Source: Pedobacter kyonggii
GTDB taxonomy: Bacteria > Bacteroidota > Bacteroidia > Sphingobacteriales > Sphingobacteriaceae
Length of the DNA stretch: 64,000 nt
Assembly: GCF_004310665.1 (NCBI RefSeq)
Contig: NZ_SIXF01000001.1
Location: 1-64,000, forward strand
Direction of reading: 5' to 3'
Positions 1-8,673 of the stretch are shown one piece after another; the first letter of the stretch is position 1; each line of letters starts with the position of its first letter. The translations under genes were made by a program, and so were the position numbers. The notes under the pieces are model-generated. The model worked only from the letters and a program-made list of their open reading frames with translations, made no database searches and was not told the origin of the DNA.

Positions 1-340
1 GATTGTATTCAAGTCCTGGAAAAGTGGCTTCCACCTACAGCAGTTGCTACATAATGGTTGTACCAATGAAAAACGGATTAGCACGAATATATACCTCCTG
101 TTGATGTTTATATGCCTGTTTATGCAAAAAATATTCTTGCCAGTTGTCAGATATGCCAAAGGCTCCGTTAGCTTGATCAAATGTGTAAAGTTCTTTGTAT
201 TGAACATGAAAGAGGTAATCGCTACAGGTAGAAAACAGTTCAGAGATATTATAGATAAGTACTGTAAATATGAAAAAAGAAACCACAGAATTAATTTAAG
301 CCAACTATTTTCAGCTTAACTTGACGCTAATGCGATGAAT

Positions 341-440
341 CGGGAAAGGGTCGGGCTTTTCAGGGCTGCGCTTCGCTCTGGTACCGATGAAGGATCGGTA
401 CTAAACCCTTCCAATCCCTAACGCAAAACCCACGGTTTTA
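341..440 (+). repeat. Dispersed hairpin element ending in CCCTAACGC
   Basis: A G-rich arm (GGGTCGGGCTTTTCAGGG) is followed by a perfect 8-bp stem GTACCGAT/ATCGGTAC and then by CCCTTCCAATCCCTAACGC and GGTTTTAA. The tail closely matches the one near 25764-25790 (CCTTCCCAACCCTTAACGC, then GGTTTTAA), which suggests one dispersed family. A possible reverse-orientation relative lies at about 32998-33070. Function unknown. Confidence 0.4.
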
Positions 441-471
441 AATAAAGCAAGCAGGTTTTTGAAACTTCGTT

Positions 472-551
472 GGTCGAGATCTGCAATCTTGACCTTATTA
501 GCCTTAAAGGATTACAAGTCCTTAGTTCTGTAGATGGAATTGCAAATCCCG
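472..551. repeat. REP-like palindrome cluster (GGTCGAGAT type)
   Basis: GGTCGAGAT/ATCTTGACC forms a 9-bp stem with one mismatch at 472-494. It is followed by further short palindromic pieces, GGATTACAAGTCC and GGAATTGCAAATCCC, up to 551. The same sequence type recurs as a perfect palindrome at 24340-24362. Such elements in Bacteroidota are often spread by REP-associated tyrosine transposases; none is present intact in this window. Confidence 0.5.
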
Positions 552-558
552 ACTAACA

Positions 559-1578
559 CTAATCTTTAGTTAGCTCGCCTCTTAGCGACTCTTCCATTAA
601 CTTCCGGCTTTCTTCTATTGACAAACCTAAGCCCATAACGAACATTAATTTGGTTACTGTGGCTTCGAAAGTTAAATCGTAACCACTTAAAATGCCCATT
701 TTCAGCAACTCTCTACTCGTTTCATAGCGACCAAGTTGAACCGACCCTTTTTTACATTGAGAGATATCGATAATTATCTTTCCATTCAAAATGGCCTGAC
801 GCAAACTATCTAAAAACCATTGTGCAGTTGTGGTATTGCCTGAGCCAAAAGTCTCTAAAATAATGGCATCTACCTTAGAATCTGTTATTGCCTGAACCGC
901 CTGCGGAGTTATTCCAGGGTATAATTTCAGCACCCCGATGTTAGAATTAAAATTGGTGTGTAATTTTAATTCTCCTTCAGTAGCTTTTAGGATATAGTTT
1001 CTGTAAAATTGCAAGTGAACGCCAGCTTCAGCAAGTATCGGGTAATTTGGCGAACGGAAAGCCTCGAACTTTTCGCTGTTATATTTTATAGAGCGGTTGC
1101 CCCTAAACAATTGTGCATCAAAATATATACAAACCTCTGGAAAAAGTGCTTTTCCATCTTCTTTAGTCGCTGCAATCTCTAGAGCAGTAATTAAATTCTC
1201 TTTGGCATCAGTCCTGATTTCGCCAATAGGCAATTGCGAACCTGTTAAAACAACAGGCTTAGATAGATTTTCGAGCATAAAGCTCAATGCCGATGCGGTA
1301 AAAGCCATTGTATCAGATCCGTGGAGAATAACAAAACCATCGTACTGATCGTATTTATGATAAACAAGCTCAGCTAATGTTTTCCATATTTCAGGATCCA
1401 TATTGGATGAATCCAATACCGGATTAAAGGAATGCACATCTAAATCGTAATCTAAACGGCTTAATTCAGGAACGTTTTCTTTTATCTGCTGAAAATCAAA
1501 TGGGATTAACATTCCATTTGTAGGATCGTTAACCATACCGATGGTACCACCGGTATAAATTATAAGTATTTTAGTCAT
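559..1578 (-). CDS. ansA: Type I (cytoplasmic) L-asparaginase
   Basis: Hydrolyses L-asparagine to aspartate and ammonia. The 339-residue protein has no signal peptide, which fits the cytoplasmic type I class. It shows the first catalytic threonine motif TGGTIG at residues 9-14, the second catalytic block HGSDTM around 86-91, and the TDAKEN lysine block around 123-128. The length is normal for the family and the ATG start lies directly before the TGGT strand, as expected. The gene stands alone with no clear operon partner. Confidence in the family is high; the type I assignment rests on the missing leader and the overall sequence. Confidence 0.93.
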   Translation of the reverse strand: MTKILIIYTGGTIGMVNDPTNGMLIPFDFQQIKENVPELSRLDYDLDVHSFNPVLDSSNMDPEIWKTLAELVYHKYDQYDGFVILHGSDTMAFTASALSFMLENLSKPVVLTGSQLPIGEIRTDAKENLITALEIAATKEDGKALFPEVCIYFDAQLFRGNRSIKYNSEKFEAFRSPNYPILAEAGVHLQFYRNYILKATEGELKLHTNFNSNIGVLKLYPGITPQAVQAITDSKVDAIILETFGSGNTTTAQWFLDSLRQAILNGKIIIDISQCKKGSVQLGRYETSRELLKMGILSGYDLTFEATVTKLMFVMGLGLSIEESRKLMEESLRGELTKD

Positions 1579-1862
1579 TTGGTTGGGTGAAGGTTGCTCA
1601 CCGCAAAGAAACTAAAAAATTACAAATGATTGGACGATATTTTTAAATTAGCAACAAAAAGAGCTATAACAGTACTTAAATTACCGATCAAATAACCAAA
1701 TCAGTAAATAATTATCAAATTAATAATTAAGCTAATATAAAGTAGTATCAAAAATTACTGAATCCTGTGAAACAGATTTCTCCATTACGTTGCACTTCAG
1801 TCGAAATGACGACCGACTTAAACCCCACTAATGACTTCAGACTGAGGACTCCGAGCTCAATC

Positions 1863-2630
1863 CTAAATCCCGAAAATTTTCTTCGAATTCTCTGTGGTAA
1901 CATCTGCAATTTCTTCAACAGAAACGCCATAAATATCGGCCAGTTTTTGGGCAACATAAATCAAATAACTACTTTCATTGGGTTTTCCGCGGAAAGGAAC
2001 TGGTGCCAAATAAGGCGAATCTGTCTCTAAAACTAAGTTAGCTAAAGGAATCTCTGACAATACAAGATCTAATCCAGCTTTTTTATAAGTAACCACACCA
2101 CCAATACCTAAATAGAAATTTAAGTCGATGGCTTGTTCAGCTTGTGCTACATTACCAGTGAAGCAATGAAAAATACCACGCAGTTTTTCGTCCCTTTCAC
2201 TTTCCAGAAGTTCGAAAACTTCGTCAAAAGCCTCGCGACAATGGATCACGATCGGCAAACCCAAATCTTTTGCCCAACCAATCTGTTTGCGAAAAGCATC
2301 TTGCTGAATGGCCAAGGTAGTTTTGTCCCAATAAAGATCGATCCCGATCTCACCAATGGCATAAATTTTCCGCCCGGAAATGCTATTGTAGATTTCGTTC
2401 AATTGAGCTAGATAATCTTCTTTAACATCACAGGGATGCAGACCTGCCATCGCAAAACAGTTTGTCGGATATTTCTCCACAAGATCATCAATCATGGCAA
2501 TTGATTTTACATCAACATTAGGCAGAAACAAACGGTTAACGTTGTTCTCAAAACAGCGATCCATTAACTGCGCTTGTTTTTCAGCATCCTGCTCGTAATA
2601 TAAATGGGTATGGGTATCGGTAAAAAGCAT
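1863..2630 (-). CDS. TatD family metal-dependent DNase
   Basis: TatD-type TIM-barrel hydrolase of 255 residues. The metal-binding HxH motif appears as DTHTHL at residues 5-10, with the glutamate strand IGEIGIDLYW near 92-101, VIHCREAFDEV, GIFHCFTGN and the C-terminal ETDSPYLAP aspartate motif. These are the usual TatD/YcfH motifs for a 3'-5' DNase, possibly with D-aminoacyl-tRNA deacylase activity. I start at the ATG giving MLFTDTHTH; a longer in-frame form from 2678 adds 16 residues before the first beta strand and is unlikely. The promoter-side region contains a composite intergenic repeat. Confidence 0.92.
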   Translation of the reverse strand: MLFTDTHTHLYYEQDAEKQAQLMDRCFENNVNRLFLPNVDVKSIAMIDDLVEKYPTNCFAMAGLHPCDVKEDYLAQLNEIYNSISGRKIYAIGEIGIDLYWDKTTLAIQQDAFRKQIGWAKDLGLPIVIHCREAFDEVFELLESERDEKLRGIFHCFTGNVAQAEQAIDLNFYLGIGGVVTYKKAGLDLVLSEIPLANLVLETDSPYLAPVPFRGKPNESSYLIYVAQKLADIYGVSVEEIADVTTENSKKIFGI

Positions 2631-2690
2631 GTTTATAAAATGTAATATGGGATATTTAAAGTGTTCGTTATAAATCACGCCTCGATTTTG

Positions 2691-2825
2691 TCACGTTGTC
2701 CAAAGGACTCCTACGGAGAGCTTGTCGAAACGCCTTAATATAAATTTAAGTAAGTCCTTCGACAGGCTCAGGATGACAAATTTATTTGTACATAAAGACC
2801 CTGAAACAAGTTCAGGGTGACGAAC
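2691..2825. repeat. Composite intergenic repeat (TCACGTTGTCCAAAGGA type), copy 1
   Basis: Starts TCACGTTGTCCAAAGGACTC, continues through CTACGGAGA and a TAAATTTAA core, and ends with TTCGACAGGCTCAGGATGAC near 2778. A short palindrome follows (CCCTGAAACAAGTTCAGGG, 2801-2819). The same order of blocks recurs at 56981-57090. It lies between tatD and uvrA and has no coding capacity. Confidence 0.65.
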
Positions 2826-2849
2826 GATGGTTGAACCTCAATCCTCAGG

Positions 2850-5747
2850 CTATTTCTTCTTCTTAGACACTTTGACCTCAGGTTTCAAACTATTGACCTC
2901 AGCCTCCAAAGCCATTTCCTTTTTCAAAAACTTTCCGGTTAAACTGATCGGATTCTGGATCAAACCTTCTGGCGTACCTTCGAATAAAATCCTTCCACCA
3001 CCAGCGCCGCCTTCTTCACCTAAATCGATCACCCAATCGGCCACTTTAACCACATCTAAATTGTGTTCAATTACTAAAATCGTATTTCCTTTATCAACCA
3101 ACTCTTGCAATACGCCTAAAAGCACGTTAATATCTTCAAAGTGCAATCCAGTAGTAGGCTCATCTAAAATATAGAAGGTTTTCCCAGTATCTTTTTTAGA
3201 AAGTTCGGTAGCCAGCTTAACACGCTGCGCCTCGCCACCTGATAAAGTAACCGACGATTGACCTAAAGTGATATAACCTAAACCAACATCTTTCAATGTC
3301 TTGATCTTCCTATAGATGATCGGGATATTTTCGAAGAAATTACAAGCATCTTCGATACTCATATCCAGCACATCACTGATCGATTTTCCCCGGAAACGAA
3401 CTTCCAAGGTTTCTCTGTTATATCTTTTTCCACCACATTCTTCACAAGGCACTTGTACATCAGGCAAGAAATTCATTTCAATCACCTTTAAACCAGCGCC
3501 CTGACAGGTTTCGCAACGGCCGCCTTTTACGTTAAAAGAGAAACGACCGGGCTTGTAGCCACGGATTTTTGCCTCAGGCAACTGTACAAACAGATTTCTG
3601 ATATCAGAAAACACTCCAGTATAAGTAGATGGATTAGAACGGGGCGTTCTTCCGATAGGCGCCTGATCGATTTCAATCACCTTATCAATTTCTTTTAACC
3701 CGTTAATTTTCTCGTAAGGCAAAGGCTGTTTTTTTGCTCTGAAGAAATGGTGATTTAAAATAGGGTATAAAGTTTCGGTAATCAAACTCGATTTACCACT
3801 GCCCGAAACTCCGGTTACGGCAATAAATTTACCCAAAGGAAAATCTACCGAAACTTCTTTTAAGTTATGGCCGGTAGCTTTAACAATAGATAGCTTATGT
3901 CCATTACCTTTTCTGCGGACTTTTGGCGTTTCAATTTTCTTTTTGCCGTTCAGATAATCAGCAGTTAAGGTATTCGACTTTAGGATCTGTGCGGCAGTTC
4001 CTTCAGCAACTACTGTTCCACCATGAATCCCTGCTCCCGGGCCAACATCAATTACCCAATCGGCTTCCAAAATCATATCCTTATCATGCTCTACCACCAA
4101 AACGGTGTTTCCTAAATCACGGAGATTTTTAAGCGCATTAATCAAACGCTCGTTATCACGTTGGTGCAGCCCAATACTTGGCTCATCGAGGATGTACATT
4201 ACATTCATCAATTGCGAACCGATCTGCGTAGCCAAACGGATCCGTTGTGCCTCGCCACCAGAAAGTGTACGGGCTGTACGATCTAAAGTTAAATAGGTTA
4301 AACCAACATCAGTTAAGAAACCGATCCTGGCTTTAATCTCTTTTAAAATTTCCTTTGCAATAATATTCTGACGGTCGCTAAGACGTTCATCTACTTTTTC
4401 GAACCAGATGTTCAGGTTGAAAATATCCATTGATGACAGTTCGAAAATATTTTTGCCATCAACTTTAAAGTGTAAACTTTCTTTTTTTAAACGGGCACCA
4501 TGGCACTCCGGACAGGTTTTCAGTTTACGGAAAGTTTCCATATCATCAACGGCAGCCTCACCGCGCTTTTCGTTCTGTTCTTCGAGCATTTTAATAATAC
4601 CATCAAAAGTGATATTATAATTTTGAACGTTCCATTTATTATATTCTACCTCAACCTTGATCAGATCGGGCGTACCGTTTAAGATGATGTTTATTACTTC
4701 ATCGCTTAACTTTTCGATCGGGGTTGAAAGTGAGAAACTATATTTTTTGGCTAATGCTTTTAATACCTGGAACATCCAGATATCACGATATTCGCCTAAT
4801 GGAGCCAAACCACCGTTTAAAACACTCAGCTTCGGGTTTGGAATCACCGATTCTTTATCCACCACGAAGATATAACCCAAACCGTCACAACGTTCGCAGG
4901 CGCCATAAGGTGAGTTGAACGAAAAACTGTTCGGTTGGGGCTCATCGTAAGAAATACCTGTGGTTGGGCACATTAAAAACTTACTAAAATGCGCAACGTT
5001 GTTATCCTTATCGCTAATTTTTATAACGCCCTTACCCATCTTCATCGCAATCTGCAACGAATCGAGCAGGCGTTTTTTATCTTTCACATCAATAATCAAA
5101 CGGTCTATCACCACTTCGATATCGTGTATTTTATAACGATCTACCTGCATTTTAGCAGAAATATCCTTTATTTCTCCATCCACGCGGACCTTTACATACC
5201 CTTGTTTACGGATCTGCTCGAAAAGTTCGCGGTAATGCCCTTTTCTACCTTTCACAACAGGCGCAAGAATATTTACGGCTACCCCATCAAATTTATTAAA
5301 GATATTCTGCAGGATCTGGTCTTCACTCATGCGCTCCATCTTCTCGCCAGTATTGTAAGAATAGGCATCAGCAACACGTGCATAAAGCAAACGCATAAAA
5401 TCGTAGATCTCGGTAATGGTACCTACAGTAGAGCGTGGGTTTTTGCTGGTCGTTTTTTGCTCAATGGCGATAACCGGGCTCAATCCCGAAACCTTATCTA
5501 CATCAGGGCGCTCCATCCCTCCCATAAACTGGCGGCTATAGGCACTGAATGTCTCCATATAACGGCGCTGTCCTTCCGCATAAATGGTATCAAAAGCCAA
5601 CGAAGATTTACCGCTTCCGCTTAACCCTGTTATTACAACAAGTTGGTTGCGTGGAAAACTGACATCTATATTCTTTAAATTATGTACCCTCGCACCATAT
5701 ACTTCTACATCTTTTTGCTCGCCGAGGTCGATAGATTTATTGCTCAT
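2850..5747 (-). CDS. uvrA: Excinuclease ABC subunit A
   Basis: DNA damage-recognition ATPase of nucleotide excision repair, 965 residues, close to the usual UvrA length. It has two ABC modules: Walker A GLSGSGKS at 41-48 and GVSGSGKSS in the second half, with signature motifs LSGGEAQRIRLA and LSGGEAQRVKLA. Zinc-binding regions are visible: CERCDGLG, CPECHGARL and CETCQGAG with CEECGGKRY. The first half of the N-terminal zinc module reads CPTTG, so one classical cysteine is absent there. The C-terminal tail ends in a lysine-rich KVSKKKK. Bacteroidota often carry more than one UvrA; no uvrB or uvrC is adjacent. Confidence 0.96.
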   Translation of the reverse strand: MSNKSIDLGEQKDVEVYGARVHNLKNIDVSFPRNQLVVITGLSGSGKSSLAFDTIYAEGQRRYMETFSAYSRQFMGGMERPDVDKVSGLSPVIAIEQKTTSKNPRSTVGTITEIYDFMRLLYARVADAYSYNTGEKMERMSEDQILQNIFNKFDGVAVNILAPVVKGRKGHYRELFEQIRKQGYVKVRVDGEIKDISAKMQVDRYKIHDIEVVIDRLIIDVKDKKRLLDSLQIAMKMGKGVIKISDKDNNVAHFSKFLMCPTTGISYDEPQPNSFSFNSPYGACERCDGLGYIFVVDKESVIPNPKLSVLNGGLAPLGEYRDIWMFQVLKALAKKYSFSLSTPIEKLSDEVINIILNGTPDLIKVEVEYNKWNVQNYNITFDGIIKMLEEQNEKRGEAAVDDMETFRKLKTCPECHGARLKKESLHFKVDGKNIFELSSMDIFNLNIWFEKVDERLSDRQNIIAKEILKEIKARIGFLTDVGLTYLTLDRTARTLSGGEAQRIRLATQIGSQLMNVMYILDEPSIGLHQRDNERLINALKNLRDLGNTVLVVEHDKDMILEADWVIDVGPGAGIHGGTVVAEGTAAQILKSNTLTADYLNGKKKIETPKVRRKGNGHKLSIVKATGHNLKEVSVDFPLGKFIAVTGVSGSGKSSLITETLYPILNHHFFRAKKQPLPYEKINGLKEIDKVIEIDQAPIGRTPRSNPSTYTGVFSDIRNLFVQLPEAKIRGYKPGRFSFNVKGGRCETCQGAGLKVIEMNFLPDVQVPCEECGGKRYNRETLEVRFRGKSISDVLDMSIEDACNFFENIPIIYRKIKTLKDVGLGYITLGQSSVTLSGGEAQRVKLATELSKKDTGKTFYILDEPTTGLHFEDINVLLGVLQELVDKGNTILVIEHNLDVVKVADWVIDLGEEGGAGGGRILFEGTPEGLIQNPISLTGKFLKKEMALEAEVNSLKPEVKVSKKKK

Positions 5748-6135
5748 ATTTTATTAAAAGTTGGAGGCAAAATTGAGCCTTTAAAAAGACAAAATTTCAA
5801 TCCGCAAAAATGCTAAAAATTTTATCAAAATGAAAGTCTAATGCAATCTTGATTAAGGATTAATTGTCATAATGTCGACTTATATTTCTAAGAAAATCAA
5901 AGGTAAACGGAGGAGACAGATTAAAAGCGCAAAAAAAATTCATCATATCAGATAAACGCTGAGAATGAAGTAACTGTTTGTATTTTTAGAGAACTTTAAA
6001 GTTTTTAAGCCCCTCACCCCAGGCAAGCTAATAAACATCTTTAAAAGATCTCTCGACTTCGCTGCTCTCCGCTCGAGATGACGATGCAACTGTGAGCACC
6101 ATGCTAGCCAATGAACCAATGGCTAATGAACTAAC
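5748..6135. other. Intergenic region with a short repeat
   Basis: No gene seen. It contains AT-rich sequence upstream of uvrA (a TAnnTTTG-like box with one mismatch lies about 20-30 nt before the uvrA ATG on the minus strand). Around 6048-6084 there is a CTCGACTTCGCT...CTCGAGATGACG inverted repeat of the type common in Bacteroidota intergenic DNA. Confidence 0.5.
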
Positions 6136-7182
6136 CTACCACTCTATCGTTGTTCCATTCTCTGTCGGATGTCCGGTACAAACCAAAACCCTGCCTCTAT
6201 CCAATTCATCATCGGTAAGCACTTCATTATAATCCATTCTTACGCCACCTTTGGTGCAATTGGCTACGCAAGTACTGCACACTCCTCCACGACAGCTATA
6301 CGGAAGTTTGATCTTATTTTCCAACGCAACATCTAAAATTCTTTTTGGCCAAGGTACTTCGAGGTTATAAGTTTCCCCTCTAAAATTTAAAATTACCGAG
6401 TAAGTGTTTTTATCGACCACCTTTTCTGCCGAACCATCATCCTCATCCACCTCATCTTCTGGCAACACAAAAGTTTCTCTTTTAATCTGTTTGATATCGA
6501 AACCCATACCCAGCAGGGTGATCCGGCATAAGTCCATATAAATTATCGGACCACAGCTGTAAAACAGCGCATCATTGCGATCAAAATGCAAATGTTCTTT
6601 GAGTAGTTTTTCGATATAAAATTTGTTTAAGCGGGCCGTCATTAGGTTTTTGCTATTGCTAAAAACCCAAACAATCTTTAATCTATCCGGATATTTCTTT
6701 TGCCATTCATTCAGCTCATCATAAAATAATGCATCCTCCATTGATCGGTTGCTGTACACCAGGGTAACCAAAGATTTTTTCTCGCGCACCAATGCCGTTT
6801 TCAAAATCGAGAATAATGGCGTAATCCCCACCCCTGCAGCAAACAGAAAAAGATCACGTTCCAGGTTTTCTTCTGGCAAATAACTGAACATCCCTTGAGG
6901 CTCTTGAGCCAAAAGAATATCATTTACTGAGGTTTTATGGTGTAAAAATCTCGAAATCTCTCCATTTTCTACCCTTTTCACTGTAATGGACAAAGGCTCA
7001 TCCACGTCTGGCGAGCTATTAAAAGAATACGACCTTCTTATCTCCTTATGTTTCCCCTGAAAAACCAACGAAATAAACTGACCGGCTAAATACTTTGGGT
7101 ATGATTGATCTACTTCCTCAAATTGAAAAGTAATGTTATCGCCAGGTTGATTTATAATTTTATTGATGCGCAGTTTGAACAT
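6136..7182 (-). CDS. Ferredoxin-NAD(P)H reductase-like flavoprotein with C-terminal 2Fe-2S domain
   Basis: A 348-residue electron-transfer protein built as FAD-binding domain, NAD(P)-binding domain and plant-type ferredoxin. The flavin motif RRSYSF is near residues 49-54 and the nucleotide-binding loop AAGVGITPLFSIL is near 116-128. The ferredoxin cluster is CRGGVCSTCVANC with a later cysteine in LVCTGHP, giving the CX4CX2CX(n)C pattern. This order matches class IA oxygenase reductases such as PaaE/HcaD-like proteins. No oxygenase partner gene is nearby, so the electron acceptor is unknown. A GGGTTTA array lies 66 nt upstream of its start. Confidence 0.85.
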   Translation of the reverse strand: MFKLRINKIINQPGDNITFQFEEVDQSYPKYLAGQFISLVFQGKHKEIRRSYSFNSSPDVDEPLSITVKRVENGEISRFLHHKTSVNDILLAQEPQGMFSYLPEENLERDLFLFAAGVGITPLFSILKTALVREKKSLVTLVYSNRSMEDALFYDELNEWQKKYPDRLKIVWVFSNSKNLMTARLNKFYIEKLLKEHLHFDRNDALFYSCGPIIYMDLCRITLLGMGFDIKQIKRETFVLPEDEVDEDDGSAEKVVDKNTYSVILNFRGETYNLEVPWPKRILDVALENKIKLPYSCRGGVCSTCVANCTKGGVRMDYNEVLTDDELDRGRVLVCTGHPTENGTTIEW

Positions 7183-7562
7183 AACACAAAGAAAGGAAAT
7201 TGATTTATTAGTTCAATCGTTCATTGGTCATTAGTTGGCATGATGTAGGTTTAGGGTTTAGGGTTTAGGGTTTAGGGTTTAGGGTTTAGGAAAAACACTG
7301 GTCAGACAAGTTTGTGTTTGATAATAATGAAAACCATATGATAATAACCAATGTATTTAGACACATGTGCGCTTAAATGACCTTCTATTTCTTATATGTA
7401 AAATATTCCGTGTTAATCCGTGCTTCCCCGGCTGAATGTTTATTGGTTCATTCGCCATTAGTTCATTAGTTCGCATAACGCAGAAAATAATTCGGTGTTA
7501 ATCTGCGCCTCCGTGGCGAAGGGAAAAGTGATTAGGAAAAACAAATCTGTGTAATCACTTTC
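7183..7562. other. Intergenic region with heptamer array and short repeats
   Basis: No gene found. Contents: a GGGTTTA heptamer array (7248-7290), two fragments of a low-complexity Bacteroidota intergenic sequence resembling 'ccgtgttaatccgtgcttcc' (about 7408-7428 and 7491-7515), and repeated 'gttcattagttc' words. A terminator for the next minus-strand gene begins at 7563. Confidence 0.6.
7248..7290. repeat. GGGTTTA heptamer tandem array
   Basis: Five full GGGTTTA units flanked by partial units, without interruption. It lies upstream of the reductase gene at 6136-7182 (read as TAAACCC on its sense strand). A related GGGTGTA array lies in the same relative place before rdgB at 20463-20497. 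Confidence 0.9.
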
Positions 7563-7594
7563 AAAAAAAAACGTCCCGATTTAAAACCGGGACG
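7563..7594 (-). terminator. Rho-independent terminator of the transglycosylase gene
   Basis: On the minus strand a CGTCCCG/CGGGACG stem is followed by a run of nine T. It lies 33 nt past the stop codon of the transglycosylase gene. Confidence 0.9.
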
Positions 7595-7627
7595 CCTTAC
7601 CAAATGCTTGTCTTTATCTTAATTATA

Positions 7628-8410
7628 TTATTCGGCGTTGTAGGCCAATAATACTCTCGGTTTTTCGTAACCGTAACGTTTCGGGTGCTCCATAATCTGT
7701 TTCATAGAAATCACTTTATAAACATAGCCTCCGGTTTCGCGGTTCAGCTTCATTTTGTAGTAATTATCTTGATTTTGATTATTGATCTGCTTGCGCAGGC
7801 GTCCGTCGCCAACATTGTAAGCCGCAGCTACCAATGTCCAGCTTTCTAAGCCTTTATACATTTCTTTAATGTATTTACAGGCAGCGATGGTAGATTTACG
7901 CAGATTGTAGCGTTCATCAACATTTCCGTTTACTCTTAATCCATAGCTACGGGCTGTGCCGGGCATAAACTGCCAGATTCCAGCTGCACCTTTTGGAGAA
8001 ACTCCTTCCGCCATTCCAGATTCGACCAAAGCCAAATACTTAAAATCGTTTGGAATTCCGTACGCAGCGAGAATTGGTTCAATTACAGGAAACCATTTTG
8101 CTGCTTTTGCATGCAATTTATTGGTTTGTGTGTTTCCGTAACTGTGTGCTGCAAGGATTTTTTTCATTTTGCGCTCTACCTTTTTATCGCCTAACGGCAG
8201 GGTTTCTTCCGCAAAATTTAACTGTGCCATTAAAGATAGCGGCTTTTCCGCACTTTCAACTTCCAGGCTATCAGATTTGGGTATTGTAGTGTTTAATTTT
8301 TCTTCTTTTAAAAGACTTTTTTGTGCTAAGGGCATTTGGTAAGCGAACACTTTTGCCAAGATAAATAGTGTCGCCACTACCGCAAATGGTACGATGTGTT
8401 TCTTTAACAT
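7628..8410 (-). CDS. Lytic transglycosylase, SLT domain (MltD-like)
   Basis: Periplasmic murein lytic transglycosylase of 260 residues. The N-terminus MLKKHIVPFAVVATLFILA is a signal peptide or membrane anchor. The SLT fold shows the catalytic glutamate in LALVESGM, followed by SPKGAAGIWQFMPGTARSYG and AAAYNVGDG, the typical motifs of the MltC/MltD/Slt group. No LysM repeats are present, so it is shorter than E. coli MltD. I chose the ATG at 8410, which has AGGAGG three bases upstream and begins the signal peptide; an upstream in-frame ATG at 8452 would add 14 charged residues before it. Confidence 0.88.
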   Translation of the reverse strand: MLKKHIVPFAVVATLFILAKVFAYQMPLAQKSLLKEEKLNTTIPKSDSLEVESAEKPLSLMAQLNFAEETLPLGDKKVERKMKKILAAHSYGNTQTNKLHAKAAKWFPVIEPILAAYGIPNDFKYLALVESGMAEGVSPKGAAGIWQFMPGTARSYGLRVNGNVDERYNLRKSTIAACKYIKEMYKGLESWTLVAAAYNVGDGRLRKQINNQNQDNYYKMKLNRETGGYVYKVISMKQIMEHPKRYGYEKPRVLLAYNAE

Positions 8411-8608
8411 TTTCCTCCTTTTTTTGGTGAACTTATATAAAAACGTTGGCAAAGGTAAAAAATAATGATCACATTATCAAATAGTTACGAAAAAACCTCT
8501 TAAAATCGGCCCCTAAAGCGCTTTAAACGTGGATTTTAAATTTTGATTTTCAGCCAAGTTTTCCTATTTTAGAGGCTATTTTTTTATCTAATTTTTCCGC
8601 TCTTAAAA

Positions 8609-8639
8609 TTGTTATGTTCATCAATTTTTCATAAATTTG
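8609..8639 (+). promoter_or_regulatory. Bacteroidota-type promoter for the pseudouridine synthase gene
   Basis: TTG at 8609-8611, a 20-nt spacer and TAAATTTG at 8632-8639 match the TTTG/TAnnTTTG consensus. A small stem CCACATT/AATGTGG follows at about 8644-8660 in the expected 5' leader, before the ATG at 8674. Confidence 0.7.
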
Positions 8640-8673
8640 CAACCCACATTTTTAATGTGGTTAAAAGCGTATC

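Larger units (their letters stand above)
1..558. other. Intergenic/degenerate region without a convincing gene
   Basis: No reading frame here resembles a protein I recognise. Short open frames exist on both strands between about 44 and 319, but they lie opposite each other and show no domain, so I do not call them. The second half holds palindromic repeats: a hairpin around 390-412 with arms GTACCGAT/ATCGGTAC, a tail ending in CCCTAACGC near 413-424, and a REP-like palindrome at 472-494. A decayed mobile gene is possible but unproven. Confidence 0.5.

Noticed and set aside
44-319. Short frames on both strands at the left edge
   Set aside because: They overlap each other almost completely, start with weak codons or lack any family signal, and the minus-strand one shows only a vague resemblance to transposase tails.
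4989-5624. 211-codon frame antisense to uvrA
   Set aside because: It lies entirely inside the well-conserved uvrA gene and shows no independent protein features.
7248-7290. Interpretation of the GGGTTTA array as a CRISPR or a telomere
   Set aside because: The units are only 7 nt with no spacers, and an interior chromosomal site next to housekeeping genes is not a chromosome end.
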